Counted from the stretch's first letter, positions 1-9,422 are shown. The stretch is 50,833 bases of DNA from an uncultured Clostridia bacterium (GCA_947594065.1 CANQDX010000007.1:1-50833); one strand, 5' to 3'. Made by a program: numbers and translations. The notes: generated from the sequence alone by a model not told the origin.

Positions 1-40
1 GGCAACACATCTACTACAATGTTCATTTCCTATGTCAGTT

Positions 41-69
41 AGTATAGCATATATCTTACAATAAATCAA
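41..69 (-). promoter_or_regulatory. Sigma-A-type promoter, leftward
   Basis: On the minus strand TTGATT is followed by a 17-base spacer and TATACT. It points off the left edge of the window, so its gene is not visible. Confidence 0.45.
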
Positions 70-167
70 TAGAAAAAGGAACAAAATTTCGCTTTTGATA
101 AAAATACTTGATTTTTATTTAATAATTTGCAACTATAATTATAGCTTGATTGATTTTTATATCAATC

Positions 168-212
168 GTCAAGAGAGCCAACGAGTTGTAAATATCCACG
201 TTGTTGGCACCA
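168..212 (+). repeat. Dispersed element, copy A
   Basis: This starts with GTCAAGAGAGCCAA and ends with GTTGGCACCA, enclosing a region with AAATATC. A second copy lies on the minus strand at 27163-27210. The ends GCCAAC and GTTGGC can pair as an outer stem. An intrinsic terminator follows after about 10 bases, as also happens downstream of copy B. It could be the 3' part of a small RNA, a structured 3' UTR or a repeat; orientation is inferred from the terminators. Confidence 0.6.
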
Positions 213-219
213 AGCAAAA

Positions 220-265
220 TAAACCTTGTAAGTATTGAAATATCAATGTTTTACAAGGTTTATTT
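220..265 (+). terminator. Intrinsic terminator after element A
   Basis: AAACCTTGTAA pairs with TTACAAGGTTT across an AT-rich loop that itself contains a small inverted repeat, and a T-rich tail follows on the plus strand. Confidence 0.7.
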
Positions 266-443
266 TTATTAAAGTAATGCAGTAGAGATTTTAAATTGCT
301 TTGTATGCCAAAAAAATCCTGTTTAATGAATAAAATTAGATTGGAATATTGAAATTAACATAAAAATATGATATGCTTTTTATATGAGTGAATTGGGCTA
401 GCAATTTATCTTAATCATTATCTTAATATGTGGAGGTATTATT

Positions 444-794
444 ATGCTTACTACAAAATCTAGAGATGGCGTGTACGCTATTTCTGCACCCGATAATGCT
501 AAAACTGGATGTTCTCTTCTTTTATTTGACGGAGTTGAAGAAACAAAGCGTGACAAAGTTCAGGATGTATATCTTGAAGTAATTGAAGGGCAAGAAGGAA
601 ATCTTTATAATTTGGCAAATGCAATTGCTTACGATTGCTTTTCTTCCGATTGCTTGGGTTTAAAGCTGTTGGCAAAGCAGTTAAGATGTCATATTAAAGC
701 AGGAGAGAATAAATATGAATTTACGATGAATTATGACTCCCTGCGGAGCATTGATGACTTCATAAGATCTATTGCTTATCAAACTAAATTATAA
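444..794 (+). CDS. Orphan 116-aa protein
   Basis: I do not recognise this family. The protein is soluble, has no signal peptide or membrane segment, and contains several cysteines (near residues 23, 65, 70 and 82). A GGAGG site (TGGAGGTATTATT) precedes the ATG and a strong terminator follows, so it is probably a monocistronic gene. Codon use differs from the neighbours: CTG, CCC, TCC, GAC and AAG appear, and codon 101 (744-746) is CGG, the only in-frame CGG I found in an intact ORF of the window. This suggests recent acquisition. If CGG triggers a +1 shift here as proposed elsewhere, the product would end after six further residues. Confidence 0.65.
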   Translation: MLTTKSRDGVYAISAPDNAKTGCSLLLFDGVEETKRDKVQDVYLEVIEGQEGNLYNLANAIAYDCFSSDCLGLKLLAKQLRCHIKAGENKYEFTMNYDSLRSIDDFIRSIAYQTKL

Positions 795-798
795 GAGA

Positions 799-828
799 AG
801 AAACCGGGCTAGCCACCGGTTTTTTTAT
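799..828 (+). terminator. Intrinsic terminator
   Basis: AAACCGG and CCGGTTT form a stem around a GCTAGCCA-type loop, followed by seven T. It closes the 116-aa gene. Confidence 0.8.
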
Positions 829-943
829 TTACTTATTTTTACAATACAAGTAATTTTTAAAATATCTTGTATTATTTTTAAATTTAATGTATTATACAAA
901 AGTATAGAAAATTTATTAAAAGTGAAATTAGGATGGTATAAAT

Positions 944-1468
944 ATGTTTTATATAGCACAATTATTTGGAATAATAGCATTAGTAGTTCTTATAATGAGT
1001 TTTCAAAAAAATAAAAAAGATACTTTATTAAAATATCAAATATTTTCAAGTTTACTATTTGCTTTGCAGTATTTATTTTTAAATGCAATTTCTGGATGTT
1101 TAATGAATTTAATGACAATGATAAGAAATCTTATATATAAAAAATTTAATGATAAAATTCCAATTATATATTTAATATTAGTTATAATATGCATGATTAT
1201 TTTATCATTGATGTCTTACAATGGAATTATAAGTCTACTTCCTACTCTAGCTGTAATACTATATAGTATAGCTTTATGGCAAAAAAATTTAACTATAACA
1301 AGAATTACTGAAATAATTTCTTGTTCACTCTTTATAATATATAATATTAAAGTTTTAGCAATAAGTGGTTTAATATCAACTTTTATTGAAATGTTTTCAG
1401 CTATAATAGCTATATATAAATTTGATATAAAAAAACTAAAAACAAGTATAAAGAAATTTAAAAATTAA
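944..1468 (+). CDS. YgjV-like multi-pass membrane protein
   Basis: This 174-aa protein is almost entirely hydrophobic, with about six membrane segments. Its opening (FYIAQLFGIIALVVLIMSF) and the following short polar stretch with QKNKKDTLLKYQ resemble the YgjV family of inner-membrane proteins of unknown function. The start ATG at 944 has a weak upstream site (AGGATGG). It stands alone between the terminated 116-aa gene and a long empty region, and has the normal A/T-rich codon use of the window. The family call is from general appearance only. Confidence 0.6.
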   Translation: MFYIAQLFGIIALVVLIMSFQKNKKDTLLKYQIFSSLLFALQYLFLNAISGCLMNLMTMIRNLIYKKFNDKIPIIYLILVIICMIILSLMSYNGIISLLPTLAVILYSIALWQKNLTITRITEIISCSLFIIYNIKVLAISGLISTFIEMFSAIIAIYKFDIKKLKTSIKKFKN

Positions 1469-1849
1469 GTAATTATTAATAGTAGAGAATAAAATATAAT
1501 CGTAATAACACTATGTGATAAAAAAGAAAAATCATAACTATAAAGTTGCTGAAATATCTTATTATAAAATAAATAGTATAAGCAAAGATTTTTGGATTAG
1601 ATAGACAAAGAAACAAAATAAGAAAGGATTTAATTAAAGTTTGCAAAAATAATATTTTATATTTATTTTCATTAAAAAATTCTAACGTTTAATTTAAATT
1701 TTTATAAAAGTTGTTTTTATGTTTTAGTTGCAAATTTATCAATATTTATAGTTTTATACCATTAATGTTCCTTCCATATTTTAAAAAAAGTATTAAATTT
1801 AAGAATAAACTTAATACTTTTTTGCATACAAATTTTTATTATTTTTATA
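1469..1849. other. Intergenic, AT-rich
   Basis: No supported gene. The only structure I see is the bidirectional terminator at 1783-1824. A 61-codon frame inside it lacks a ribosome binding site and protein-like composition. Confidence 0.5.
1783..1824. terminator. Bidirectional terminator
   Basis: AAAGTATTAA and TTAATACTTT form a stem, with A-rich and T-rich flanks so it can work on either strand. It lies just past the stop of the leftward surface-protein gene. Confidence 0.65.
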
Positions 1850-2653
1850 CTATTTGTTGTGATTTTTTAATGCTACTATTCCAGCAAGAGAAATAATACC
1901 TACAACTGATGCTACTAAAGCCATATCTACTGTTCCTGTTTTAGGTGTATCATCTTTTTGATCTGGTTTTTCAGCAGGTTGTTGTGTTGGCTCATCGATC
2001 TTTGGTAATGTTGTATAAACATCTACACCATTTTTAGCTTGTATATTGCAGAACCATAATGATCTAACTGTTACATCTGAAACGTCAGTTACACCTATAA
2101 GATCCTTCAATTTTACATTTCCTGTTGTATTAACTTCTTTTCCATAATCTAATATAGTAAATCTTGCATTTATTTGATTATCTTCTTTAGAGTATTTCCA
2201 TTGAAATGTATATACACCAGATTTTTTTATTGTCGCTCTAAACCCTAAAAACCAGTTTCCTGTAGTGACAACTACTTCATCTCCTATTTTTTGTACCATT
2301 GCAACAGCTTCTGTTAAATAATCTTTTTTATCATTATCTAATGAAACTGTTACTTCAAAAAATTCTCCTGAATCAAGTTTGTCCAAATCAATTCCAACGT
2401 TTACCTCTTCAGTAATTCCATCGTTTAATTTACCTGTACTAATTTTGCTATAAGGTCCATATACCATTACGGCTTCTTCATTTAATTTTCCTTTTAAATT
2501 AAAAGTATTGCTATCAACATCCGTTATCGTTCCATATTCATTATTGCTTCCTGTTTGAAAACTATTGCTTTTGTACGTAGTTGCATATACGTTCGTAGCA
2601 AATACAGATACTAATAAAAATACAAATACTGTTAATACTAATAATTTTTTCAT
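1850..2653 (-). CDS. Secreted wall-anchored surface protein
   Basis: The 267-aa protein has an N-terminal signal peptide (KKLLVLTVFVFLLVSVFA, cleavage probably near ANVYA). A mainly beta-type extracellular domain of about 200 residues follows, then a Pro/Gln/Asp linker and a C-terminal sorting signal: TPKTG at about residues 237-241, a hydrophobic helix and the basic tail KNHNK. The motif is a sortase signal of the (N/T)PKTG type, so the protein is likely attached to peptidoglycan. The middle domain resembles no family I can name. GGGGTG precedes the ATG. It appears monocistronic. Confidence 0.75.
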   Translation of the reverse strand: MKKLLVLTVFVFLLVSVFATNVYATTYKSNSFQTGSNNEYGTITDVDSNTFNLKGKLNEEAVMVYGPYSKISTGKLNDGITEEVNVGIDLDKLDSGEFFEVTVSLDNDKKDYLTEAVAMVQKIGDEVVVTTGNWFLGFRATIKKSGVYTFQWKYSKEDNQINARFTILDYGKEVNTTGNVKLKDLIGVTDVSDVTVRSLWFCNIQAKNGVDVYTTLPKIDEPTQQPAEKPDQKDDTPKTGTVDMALVASVVGIISLAGIVALKNHNK

Positions 2654-2807
2654 TTTTTCACCCCATTTCTTATTTTACTCTTGTAATGATTACATAATTT
2701 ATTATGCTTGTTTTCTATTTATTTTATACTTTATTTGTTAGAATTTATTCTATAATCGCTATTGCTTTTGAGATTTTTTCATTTTGTTTGAAAACTTAAA
2801 TTGTCAA

Positions 2808-2832
2808 CAAAAAAACGGCATAGCCGCTTTTC
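2808..2832 (-). terminator. Terminator of the rimP-nrnA operon
   Basis: On the minus strand AAAGCGGC and GCCGTTTT form a short GC-rich stem around TAT, followed by a run of T. It lies about 25 bases past the nrnA stop. Confidence 0.75.
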
Positions 2833-2854
2833 TTGTTATTATTATAAATAATAA

Positions 2855-3811
2855 TTATTTTATTATGTATTTTTTTACTTCATTAATTATTTTTTCTTTT
2901 GCGTGTTCTAGCGGACCTTGTATATTGCATCCTGCAGCTCTTATATGTCCTCCACCATTAAAAGCAATACATACGTCTGAGACTTTAACATAGTTATTGC
3001 TTCTTAATGATGCTTTATAAAAACCATTTTCAATTTCTCTTAGGAAAATGGAAACCTCTACTCCTTCAATGTCTCTTCCTACTTCTACTAGTCCTTCGTG
3101 GTCTCCTGGCATTGCTCCGGCTTTTTTCTCATCTTCTAAAGTTATATAAGTGAATGTTATTTTATTATCTTCAATAAACTCCATTCTGTCCATAATTAAT
3201 TTTCTAAGTTCAAAGTTTGCTCTTGTTTTTGTTTGTAATACTCTTTTATATATTTCTGAAACATTAACTCCTTTTGTTAGTAACCAAGAAGTGAATTCAA
3301 ATGTTTCAGCAGATACTCCTTCATACTTGAATCCACCTGTATCTGTTATTATTCCAGTTAACAAACAAGTACCTATTTCTTCATCTATTTCTACTCCTAA
3401 TTTTTCTATTACTAATATTAAAATTTGAGCGCAAGCTGGAGAGTCTGGATTAACGAAGTTGTAGTCTGCAAACATATCATTTACTTGATGATGGTCTATT
3501 TGAATTTTCGTTTTTGCATTTTCAAAATATTTAGCAAATCCATTCATTCTTCTAATTCCTGTAACGTCAACAGATATTGCTAAGTCATACGCCTCTTCTT
3601 TTCCTTCTTTTTTTATAGCTTCTGCTCCTGGTAAAAATTTGAATGTATTAGAATACTCTGGTATTATAACATCTACATCTTTATTTAACTTTTTTAAAGT
3701 TAAATACATTGCAAGAGCAGACCCAACAGCATCTCCATCTGGACACTCGTGTGTTAATATTACAATATCATTTGCCTTTTCTATTTCTTCTTTTATATTA
3801 TCTATCGTCAT
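2855..3811 (-). CDS. nrnA: NanoRNase/pAp phosphatase (DHH-DHHA1)
   Basis: NrnA degrades 2-5 nt RNAs and dephosphorylates pAp. The 318-aa length fits the family. Visible motifs are the DHH-domain metal ligands in HECPDGDAVGSAL (about residues 21-33), the second aspartate region around AISVDVTG, the signature DHHQ (about 106-109), and the DHHA1 substrate motif GGGHIRAAG near the C-terminus. It is the last gene of the translation operon, following rbfA as in many Firmicutes. The start has a GAGGT site. Confidence 0.92.
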   Translation of the reverse strand: MTIDNIKEEIEKANDIVILTHECPDGDAVGSALAMYLTLKKLNKDVDVIIPEYSNTFKFLPGAEAIKKEGKEEAYDLAISVDVTGIRRMNGFAKYFENAKTKIQIDHHQVNDMFADYNFVNPDSPACAQILILVIEKLGVEIDEEIGTCLLTGIITDTGGFKYEGVSAETFEFTSWLLTKGVNVSEIYKRVLQTKTRANFELRKLIMDRMEFIEDNKITFTYITLEDEKKAGAMPGDHEGLVEVGRDIEGVEVSIFLREIENGFYKASLRSNNYVKVSDVCIAFNGGGHIRAAGCNIQGPLEHAKEKIINEVKKYIIK

Positions 3812-3869
3812 ATTTTACCTCTTTACCTTAAATTAAACTATTACTTTAAATGAATTTAAACGATGTTTT

Positions 3870-4232
3870 TTATTTGTTTTCCATATCTTTCATAATATCT
3901 TTTAAAATGGAATCAATTCTTGCTCCATATTCCATTGAATCGTCTAATTCAAACACAATTTCTGGAGTAATTCTTAAGTTCATTCTTTTTGCTAATAGAC
4001 TTCTTGTTAATCCAGAGGATTTTTTTAAAATGGCTAAATCTTCCTTTACACTTTTAGCATTTAAAATACTAACATAAACCCTTGCATACTTTAAGTCAGG
4101 TGTAACTTTTGCCTTAGTTACGCTAATTAATCCAGATAAATTTGGATCTTTTATATCATTCATAATAATAGAGCTTACTTGTTTTTTTAACTCTTCATCG
4201 ACTCTATTAAAACGATTATTATTCTTTTGCAT
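3870..4232 (-). CDS. rbfA: 30S ribosome-binding factor A
   Basis: RbfA is a KH-fold factor for 16S rRNA 5'-end and 30S maturation, important in the cold. The 120 residues show the usual N-terminus ([17 protein letters not shown]), the conserved NDIKDPNL and the ARVYVSIL strand. Its start overlaps the 3' end of infB by 14 bases with a GGAGGAAAAG site inside infB, implying translational coupling. Confidence 0.93.
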   Translation of the reverse strand: MQKNNNRFNRVDEELKKQVSSIIMNDIKDPNLSGLISVTKAKVTPDLKYARVYVSILNAKSVKEDLAILKKSSGLTRSLLAKRMNLRITPEIVFELDDSMEYGARIDSILKDIMKDMENK

Positions 4233-7119
4233 TTTTCTTTTCCTCCATTATATAAACCTCAAGAGTGTCTCCATCTTTAATATCATTAAAGTTTTCAATT
4301 TGAATACCACATTCATATCCTGCAGCAACTTCTTTTACGTCGTCTTTAAATCTTTTCAAAGAAATTAATTTTCCTTCGTGGATAACAACGTGATCTCTAA
4401 TAATTCTAATACCAGCATTTCTTGAAACTTTTCCATCTGTTACATAGCATCCAGCAATTGTTCCAACATTTGATACTTTGAATGTTTGCCTAATTTCAGC
4501 ATTTCCGATTACTTTTTCTTCAAATTCAGGATCTAACATACCTTTCATTGCGGCTTCTACATCTTCTATTGCGTGATAAATAACTGAATATTGTTTAATT
4601 TCTACTTCTTCCTTTTCAGCCATATCTCTTGCTAATGGTTCTGGTCTTACATTGAAAGCGATTATAATTGCATTAGATACTTTTGCAAGTGTTACATCTG
4701 ATTCTGTAACTCCACCAACGTTTGCGTGGATTACTTTTACTTTAACTTCATCATTAGATAGTTTTTCTAAGCTTTGTTTTACCGCTTCTACACTACCTTG
4801 AACGTCTGCTTTTACAATAATATTTAATTCTTTTAATTTTCCTTTTTCTATTTGATTGAATAAATCATTTAAAGATACTTTTACAGTTCCATTAATAGAT
4901 TTTTCTCTTTCTTGACGTTTTCTTTTTTCTATTAAGTGTTTAGCTGTTTTTTCGTCTTCTACCTCATAAAAAGTTTCCCCTGCTGTTGGCACTTCTGTTA
5001 AACCTATTACTTCAACTGGAGTAGATGGTCCAGCTTTTTTAACCTTTTTACCTTTATCGTTGTACATTGCTCTTACTCTACCAATAACAGAACCTACAAC
5101 AATTGTATCTCCTGTGTCTAATGTTCCTCTTTGTACAAGCATTGTTGCTACTGGTCCTCTAGCTTTGTCTAGTTTTGCTTCAATAACAGCACCTTTAGCT
5201 TGTTTATTAGGATTTGATTTTAGTTCTTTCATATCTGCTACTAATAGTACCATTTCTAACAATGTATCTATGTTAGTTTTTTGTTTTGCAGAAATTGGAA
5301 CAAATATAGTATCTCCTCCCCATTCTTCTGCAACCAAATCATATTTTGTTAATTCTTCTTTTACTTTTTCAACGTTTGCGCCTTCTATATCTATTTTATT
5401 AACTGCAACGATAATTGGAATATTAGCAGCTTTTGCGTGATTAATTGCTTCAATTGTTTGAGGCATTACACCATCATTTGCAGCTACTACTAGGATTGCA
5501 ATATCAGTTACTTGTGCCCCTCTTGCACGCATAGCAGTGAATGCTTCGTGTCCTGGAGTATCTAAGAAAGTAATTTCTCTTCCATTTACTTCTACTTTAT
5601 AGGCACCAATATGTTGTGTAATACCACCTGCTTCTCCTTCAATTACGTTTGTACTTCTTATAGCGTCTAACAAAGATGTTTTTCCGTGATCTACGTGACC
5701 CATAACAACTACAACTGGTGGTCTTGAAACTAATTCTTCGTCTTTATCTTCACTTTCATCGAATAAGATATCTTCTTCTGTTACTGTTTCTTTTTTAGTT
5801 GCGTTAATTCCAAATTCTTGTGCAATTAAATAAGCTGTATCAAAGTCAATATCATTATTAATTGTTGCCATAATTCCATAGCCTAATAACTTTTTAATAA
5901 CTTCTCCTGTTGTTTTCTTAATTTCAGCAGCAAAATCTTTTACAGAAATTGTTTCTGGAATAGTTATTTCTGTTAATTGGAATATTTTTTGCTTATTTCT
6001 TTCTTCTTCATTTTTAATTGGTTTTCTTTTATTTTTTCTTCCTCTTGCTGTTGTTAAATCATAATAGTCTAACATTCCACCTTCTTGGTCGTTAAACATA
6101 TTAGATAGACTTCTTTCTTGTTTTAAGCTTTTTAATTTATCTTCATCGAAGTCTCCATCTCCTCTTCTGCTCTTTGGTTGTTTTTTAGTTTTATTTTCTT
6201 CAAATTTGTTATTACTTTTTTGCTTAGAAAGAGCTTTACTATAATCTCTAATAGTTTCTTTTTCTATTACATCTGATGCCATTAAGTTTTTAATATTTTT
6301 TTCTATTCCACGATTATCAAGAGGTCTTTTAAATCCTCCATTATTATTGTTATTATTCCTATTGTTTGAGAAATTATTTCTTTGTTGCCATTGTCCATTG
6401 TTATTATTTCTTTGATTATTAAAGTTGTTGTTACGATTATTGTTTCCTGAAAATCCATTATTATTTCTGTTAAATGGTCTATTATTGTTATTATATCCAT
6501 TATTGTTTCTATTATTGAAGTTTGGTCTATTATTGTAATTATTATTTTTGTAGCCAGTAAAATTTTCCTTTATTGATTGTTGTTTATGAACTACTTGTTC
6601 TTTATTTTCTTGCTTTTCTGTTACTATCATTTCTTCTTGATTTGGTACATCTTTTATTTCTGTTTTGATTTCTTCTTTTATTTTTTCTTTTTGTTCTTCT
6701 TCTTTTTTGTTATCTTTTAATCCAAATAGTTCACTTACAGTTAATGGTTTAGTTGGTTTGTTTCTATAAACAATATTGTAATCAGTTTTTCTATTTCTTT
6801 CTACAAATCCAACACTACTTTCTTTTTGCTTTTCTTGTTTTTGTTTTTTCTCTTCTTCTTCTCTTTTTTTGATTTCTTCATCTGAAATAATAACTTGTCT
6901 TCTAATAATAACTGGATTTTCTTTTTTATTTTCTTTTACTTCTTCTTTTTTAGATTTTGTTTCTGTTTTTTCTCCTAACAACTTTTTCTCAATTTGTTCA
7001 ACATCTTTGTCTTCTAAAGAGCTTAAATGACTCTTTAATTCTAAACCTAATTCTTGTGCTACTGTGATAATTTCTTTACTTGTTTTGCCTATTTTTTTTG
7101 CTAACTCGTGTACTTTCAT
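4219..7119 (-). CDS. infB: Translation initiation factor IF-2
   Basis: IF-2 is the GTPase that places initiator tRNA on the ribosome. I start it at the ATG at 7119 (MKVHELAKK, 966 aa) because it lies one base past the ylxQ stop and begins like IF-2 homologues; an upstream in-frame ATG at 7143 is possible. Order: IF2-N domain (1-50), a charged linker, a striking Asn-rich stretch (about 190-262), a second IF2-N segment, then the GTPase with G1 GHVDHGKT, G3 DTPGHE and G4 NKID, and the C-terminal domains ending in VYIMEEKK. Family length is usually 700-900, the excess being the linker. Confidence 0.96.
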   Translation of the reverse strand: MKVHELAKKIGKTSKEIITVAQELGLELKSHLSSLEDKDVEQIEKKLLGEKTETKSKKEEVKENKKENPVIIRRQVIISDEEIKKREEEEKKQKQEKQKESSVGFVERNRKTDYNIVYRNKPTKPLTVSELFGLKDNKKEEEQKEKIKEEIKTEIKDVPNQEEMIVTEKQENKEQVVHKQQSIKENFTGYKNNNYNNRPNFNNRNNNGYNNNNRPFNRNNNGFSGNNNRNNNFNNQRNNNNGQWQQRNNFSNNRNNNNNNGGFKRPLDNRGIEKNIKNLMASDVIEKETIRDYSKALSKQKSNNKFEENKTKKQPKSRRGDGDFDEDKLKSLKQERSLSNMFNDQEGGMLDYYDLTTARGRKNKRKPIKNEEERNKQKIFQLTEITIPETISVKDFAAEIKKTTGEVIKKLLGYGIMATINNDIDFDTAYLIAQEFGINATKKETVTEEDILFDESEDKDEELVSRPPVVVVMGHVDHGKTSLLDAIRSTNVIEGEAGGITQHIGAYKVEVNGREITFLDTPGHEAFTAMRARGAQVTDIAILVVAANDGVMPQTIEAINHAKAANIPIIVAVNKIDIEGANVEKVKEELTKYDLVAEEWGGDTIFVPISAKQKTNIDTLLEMVLLVADMKELKSNPNKQAKGAVIEAKLDKARGPVATMLVQRGTLDTGDTIVVGSVIGRVRAMYNDKGKKVKKAGPSTPVEVIGLTEVPTAGETFYEVEDEKTAKHLIEKRKRQEREKSINGTVKVSLNDLFNQIEKGKLKELNIIVKADVQGSVEAVKQSLEKLSNDEVKVKVIHANVGGVTESDVTLAKVSNAIIIAFNVRPEPLARDMAEKEEVEIKQYSVIYHAIEDVEAAMKGMLDPEFEEKVIGNAEIRQTFKVSNVGTIAGCYVTDGKVSRNAGIRIIRDHVVIHEGKLISLKRFKDDVKEVAAGYECGIQIENFNDIKDGDTLEVYIMEEKKNAKE

Positions 7120-7120
7120 T

Positions 7121-7441
7121 TTACCCAATAACATCACCCCCATTTAATATTTTTCTTATTGCTCCCGCTAAATTTTTATCATTAATTCCTATAACAGCTT
7201 TATTTGCTTTTCCAATTGCTTTGCTAATGCTTTCTATGTTTCCAAACAAATAAAATTCTATTTTATTTTCTTCGCATTTTTCTTTAAAATGCTTTTTGGT
7301 TTTTTCAGAAGAATCTTCTGCAATAATAAGTAGCTTAATTTTTTTCTTAGCAATTGCTTCTTCGCAAGCTTCCGAACCAAAAGTAATTTTCCCTGCTTTT
7401 GCAGTTAATCCCAATAAACCATACACTTTACTGTTGCTCAA
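7121..7441 (-). CDS. ylxQ: L7Ae-family RNA-binding protein YlxQ
   Basis: This 106-aa protein of the L7Ae/L30e/S12e fold is encoded between ylxR and infB in Firmicutes. Such proteins bind kink-turn RNA; the exact role of YlxQ is not settled. The start [18 protein letters not shown] and the following alternating helix/strand pattern with [12 protein letters not shown] are typical. It overlaps the end of ylxR by 14 bases, and its stop is immediately followed by the infB start, so the three genes are probably coupled. Confidence 0.9.
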   Translation of the reverse strand: MSNSKVYGLLGLTAKAGKITFGSEACEEAIAKKKIKLLIIAEDSSEKTKKHFKEKCEENKIEFYLFGNIESISKAIGKANKAVIGINDKNLAGAIRKILNGGDVIG

Positions 7442-7691
7442 TCACTACACCTCTTAAATTTTCATATATTTCTTTTGAAATTTCTGTTTCTAGAACTCTT
7501 TCTAGTCTTTTGCTTTTTATAACTTTTTCTAAGCAATCAACACTGTCGCATATATAAGCTCCTCTGCCTTCTATTTTTCCAGTTCTATCAATAGAAATTA
7601 CTCCATCCTTATTTTTAACAATTCTTATTAATTCTTTTTTTGGTTTTTTATTATTGCACCCCATACAAGTTCTTAAAGGTACTTTTTTCAA
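7428..7691 (-). CDS. ylxR: YlxR/DUF448 RNA-binding protein
   Basis: The 87-aa protein carries the family signature: VPLRTCMGC near the start, ELIRIV, then GRGAYICDSVDCLEKVIK. The structure-based expectation is nucleic-acid binding; in Clostridia the family has been linked to regulation of RNase P, but nothing in this sequence tests that. It sits between nusA and ylxQ in the standard order. Confidence 0.92.
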   Translation of the reverse strand: MKKVPLRTCMGCNNKKPKKELIRIVKNKDGVISIDRTGKIEGRGAYICDSVDCLEKVIKSKRLERVLETEISKEIYENLRGVVIEQQ

Positions 7692-7733
7692 ATAATCACT
7701 CCCTTTAATTATATTCTTGTGTATTATTCTTTA

Positions 7734-8837
7734 TTATTTTTCTTCTTTTTCTTCTCCTTCTGTATTTTGCATAGAAGCAATCATTTCTCTAAATTGACTT
7801 TCTGATTTTATATCTATTTTCCAGTTAGTTAATTTAGCTGCTAAGCGAGCATTTTGTCCAGATTTTCCAATGGCTAAAGATAATTGATCATCTGGAACAA
7901 TTACTTGTGCAAATTTTTCTTCTTCCTTAATGTCTACTGCCATTACTTGTGCTGGAAGTAATGCTGATGATATAAAGATAGATGGGTCTTCATTCCATTC
8001 AATAACATCTATTTTTTCTCCATTTAATTCGTTAATAATATTTTGAATTCTAATTCCTTTTTGTCCAACGCAAGATCCAACAGGATCAATATCTGGATTA
8101 GTTGAATAAACGGCAACTTTACATCTACTTCCTGGATCTCTTGAAACACTCTTTATTTCAATTAATCCCTCATAAATTTCTGGTATTTCAAATTCAAATA
8201 ATTTTCTAACAAAATCTCCAGATGCACGTGATACGATAACTTGTGGAGCTCCTTTTTGTCCTCTAATTACACTAGAAACATATCCTCTTATCTTATCGTT
8301 TACTTTATATGTTTCCGTAGGTATTTGCTCTTTTAATGGGATAATTCCTTCTAATCGTCCTAAATCTAAAACAACAACTCCACCATCGGCTTTTTGAATA
8401 ATTCCTGAAACAATTTCACCTTTTCTATCATTGAATTCGTTATATAATACATCTCTTTCCGCTTCTCTTAGTTTTTGAATAATAACTTGTTTTGCGGTTT
8501 GTGCTGCAATTCTTCCAAAATTTTTAGGAACTAATTCAATATCTACTGTTTCTTCTAGTTTTGCTTTCTTATTAATTTGTTTTGCTTCTTCTAAAGAAAT
8601 TTGTAAGTTTGGATTTTCCACATTTTCAACTACTTCTTTTACGGAATAAATATTTGTAGCTCCTGTTGTTTTGTCCATCACAACTTTTACATTTTCTGCT
8701 GAATCGAAGTTTCTTTTATATGCTGTAACAAGTGCTGTTTCAATTGCTTCAATTACATATTCTTTTTTGATTCCTTTCTCCTTTTCTAATTCTTCTAATG
8801 CAATAATTAATTCTTTATTATCAATTGCTTCTTTCAT
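7734..8837 (-). CDS. nusA: Transcription termination/antitermination factor NusA
   Basis: NusA controls RNA polymerase pausing, termination and antitermination. The 367 residues show the N-terminal polymerase-binding domain, an S1 domain (about 130-200), and two KH domains including DPVGSCVGQKGIRIQNI and LSLAIGKSGQNARLAAKL. It lacks the acidic C-terminal repeats of Escherichia coli NusA, as is normal in Firmicutes. It is second in the operon, after rimP. Confidence 0.96.
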   Translation of the reverse strand: MKEAIDNKELIIALEELEKEKGIKKEYVIEAIETALVTAYKRNFDSAENVKVVMDKTTGATNIYSVKEVVENVENPNLQISLEEAKQINKKAKLEETVDIELVPKNFGRIAAQTAKQVIIQKLREAERDVLYNEFNDRKGEIVSGIIQKADGGVVVLDLGRLEGIIPLKEQIPTETYKVNDKIRGYVSSVIRGQKGAPQVIVSRASGDFVRKLFEFEIPEIYEGLIEIKSVSRDPGSRCKVAVYSTNPDIDPVGSCVGQKGIRIQNIINELNGEKIDVIEWNEDPSIFISSALLPAQVMAVDIKEEEKFAQVIVPDDQLSLAIGKSGQNARLAAKLTNWKIDIKSESQFREMIASMQNTEGEEKEEK

Positions 8838-8858
8838 TTTCCAAATTCCTCCTTTTAA

Positions 8859-9314
8859 TTACCATTCATATACTGTTTTAATAACAGAAATATTTTTTCT
8901 TTCTACTTGCATAAGTTCTCCGTTTACATCAATAGTTATTGTTTGATTATTAAAATCTTTTAGAATACCTTGCATCGTTTTCTTTTTTTCTATTTGTTTA
9001 AAAAGCTTTAACTCTACAAGCGCTCCTAAATTAGCCTGTAGATGTTTATCTTTTCTAAGTATTCTCTCAATTCCTGGAGAAGATACTTCTAGAAAATATT
9101 GTTCTTTAATATAATCTGCTTCATCTAGTAAATTGTTAATCTTATCCGACACTTTTTCACAATCATTTAAGTCAATTCCATTAGGTTTATCTATAAAAAT
9201 TCTTAAATAATAATCTTTGCCTTCTTTTACGTATTGCACATCGTATAGTTCATATCCCATATTTTGAATCGTAACATTTACTAGATTTTCCACTTTTTCC
9301 TCAATATTTGCCAA
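8859..9314 (-). CDS. rimP: Ribosome maturation factor RimP
   Basis: RimP helps assemble the 30S subunit. The 151 residues show the conserved YELYDVQYVKEG, the D-x-P-x-G-I-D-L-x-D-C region and EVSSPGIERIL. The start is a TTG at 9314, chosen because AGGAGG lies at the right distance and no ATG fits. It is first in the operon, 75 bases after a consensus promoter and behind a leader hairpin. Confidence 0.94.
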   Translation of the reverse strand: MANIEEKVENLVNVTIQNMGYELYDVQYVKEGKDYYLRIFIDKPNGIDLNDCEKVSDKINNLLDEADYIKEQYFLEVSSPGIERILRKDKHLQANLGALVELKLFKQIEKKKTMQGILKDFNNQTITIDVNGELMQVERKNISVIKTVYEW

Positions 9315-9340
9315 GAATAAATCCTCCTATATACGTATTA

Positions 9341-9370
9341 AAGAGTGGGATTTGTTCCCACTCTTCTAGT
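9341..9370 (-). promoter_or_regulatory. Leader hairpin ahead of rimP
   Basis: AAGAGTGGGA and TCCCACTCTT form a perfect 10-bp stem with a short ACAAA loop in the 5' leader between the promoter and the rimP ribosome binding site. What follows is TTTAATACG, a poor terminator tail, so it may be a 5' stabilising or regulatory hairpin, or a weak terminator for dprA. Confidence 0.6.
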
Positions 9371-9389
9371 TAATTTTTATGCGATTATT

Positions 9390-9418
9390 ATTATATACTC
9401 TAAAAATAGATTTGTCAA
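9390..9418 (-). promoter_or_regulatory. Promoter of the rimP-nusA-infB operon
   Basis: TTGACA, a 17-base spacer and TATAAT on the minus strand: a perfect consensus match. It lies immediately past the dprA stop. Confidence 0.9.
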
Positions 9419-9422
9419 GCAT

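Larger units (their letters stand above)
1..443. other. Intergenic stretch at window start
   Basis: No convincing gene is contained here. It holds a leftward promoter (41-69), one copy of a dispersed 45-48 nt element (168-212) and an intrinsic terminator (220-265). A minus-strand ATG at 26 could open a gene running off the left edge, but only 26 bases are visible and the promoter would leave almost no leader, so no gene is called. Confidence 0.5.

Noticed and set aside
168-212. CRISPR repeat or attachment site for the dispersed element
   Set aside because: Only two distant copies with no spacers or array, and the 27 kb between them is core housekeeping sequence.
772-1014. Plus-strand 80-codon ORF
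   Set aside because: It crosses a terminator, has no ribosome binding site, and overlaps the YgjV-like gene in another frame.
6303-6500. Minus-strand ORF inside infB
   Set aside because: Out-of-frame shadow of the Asn-rich tract, made open by AAT/AAC repetition.
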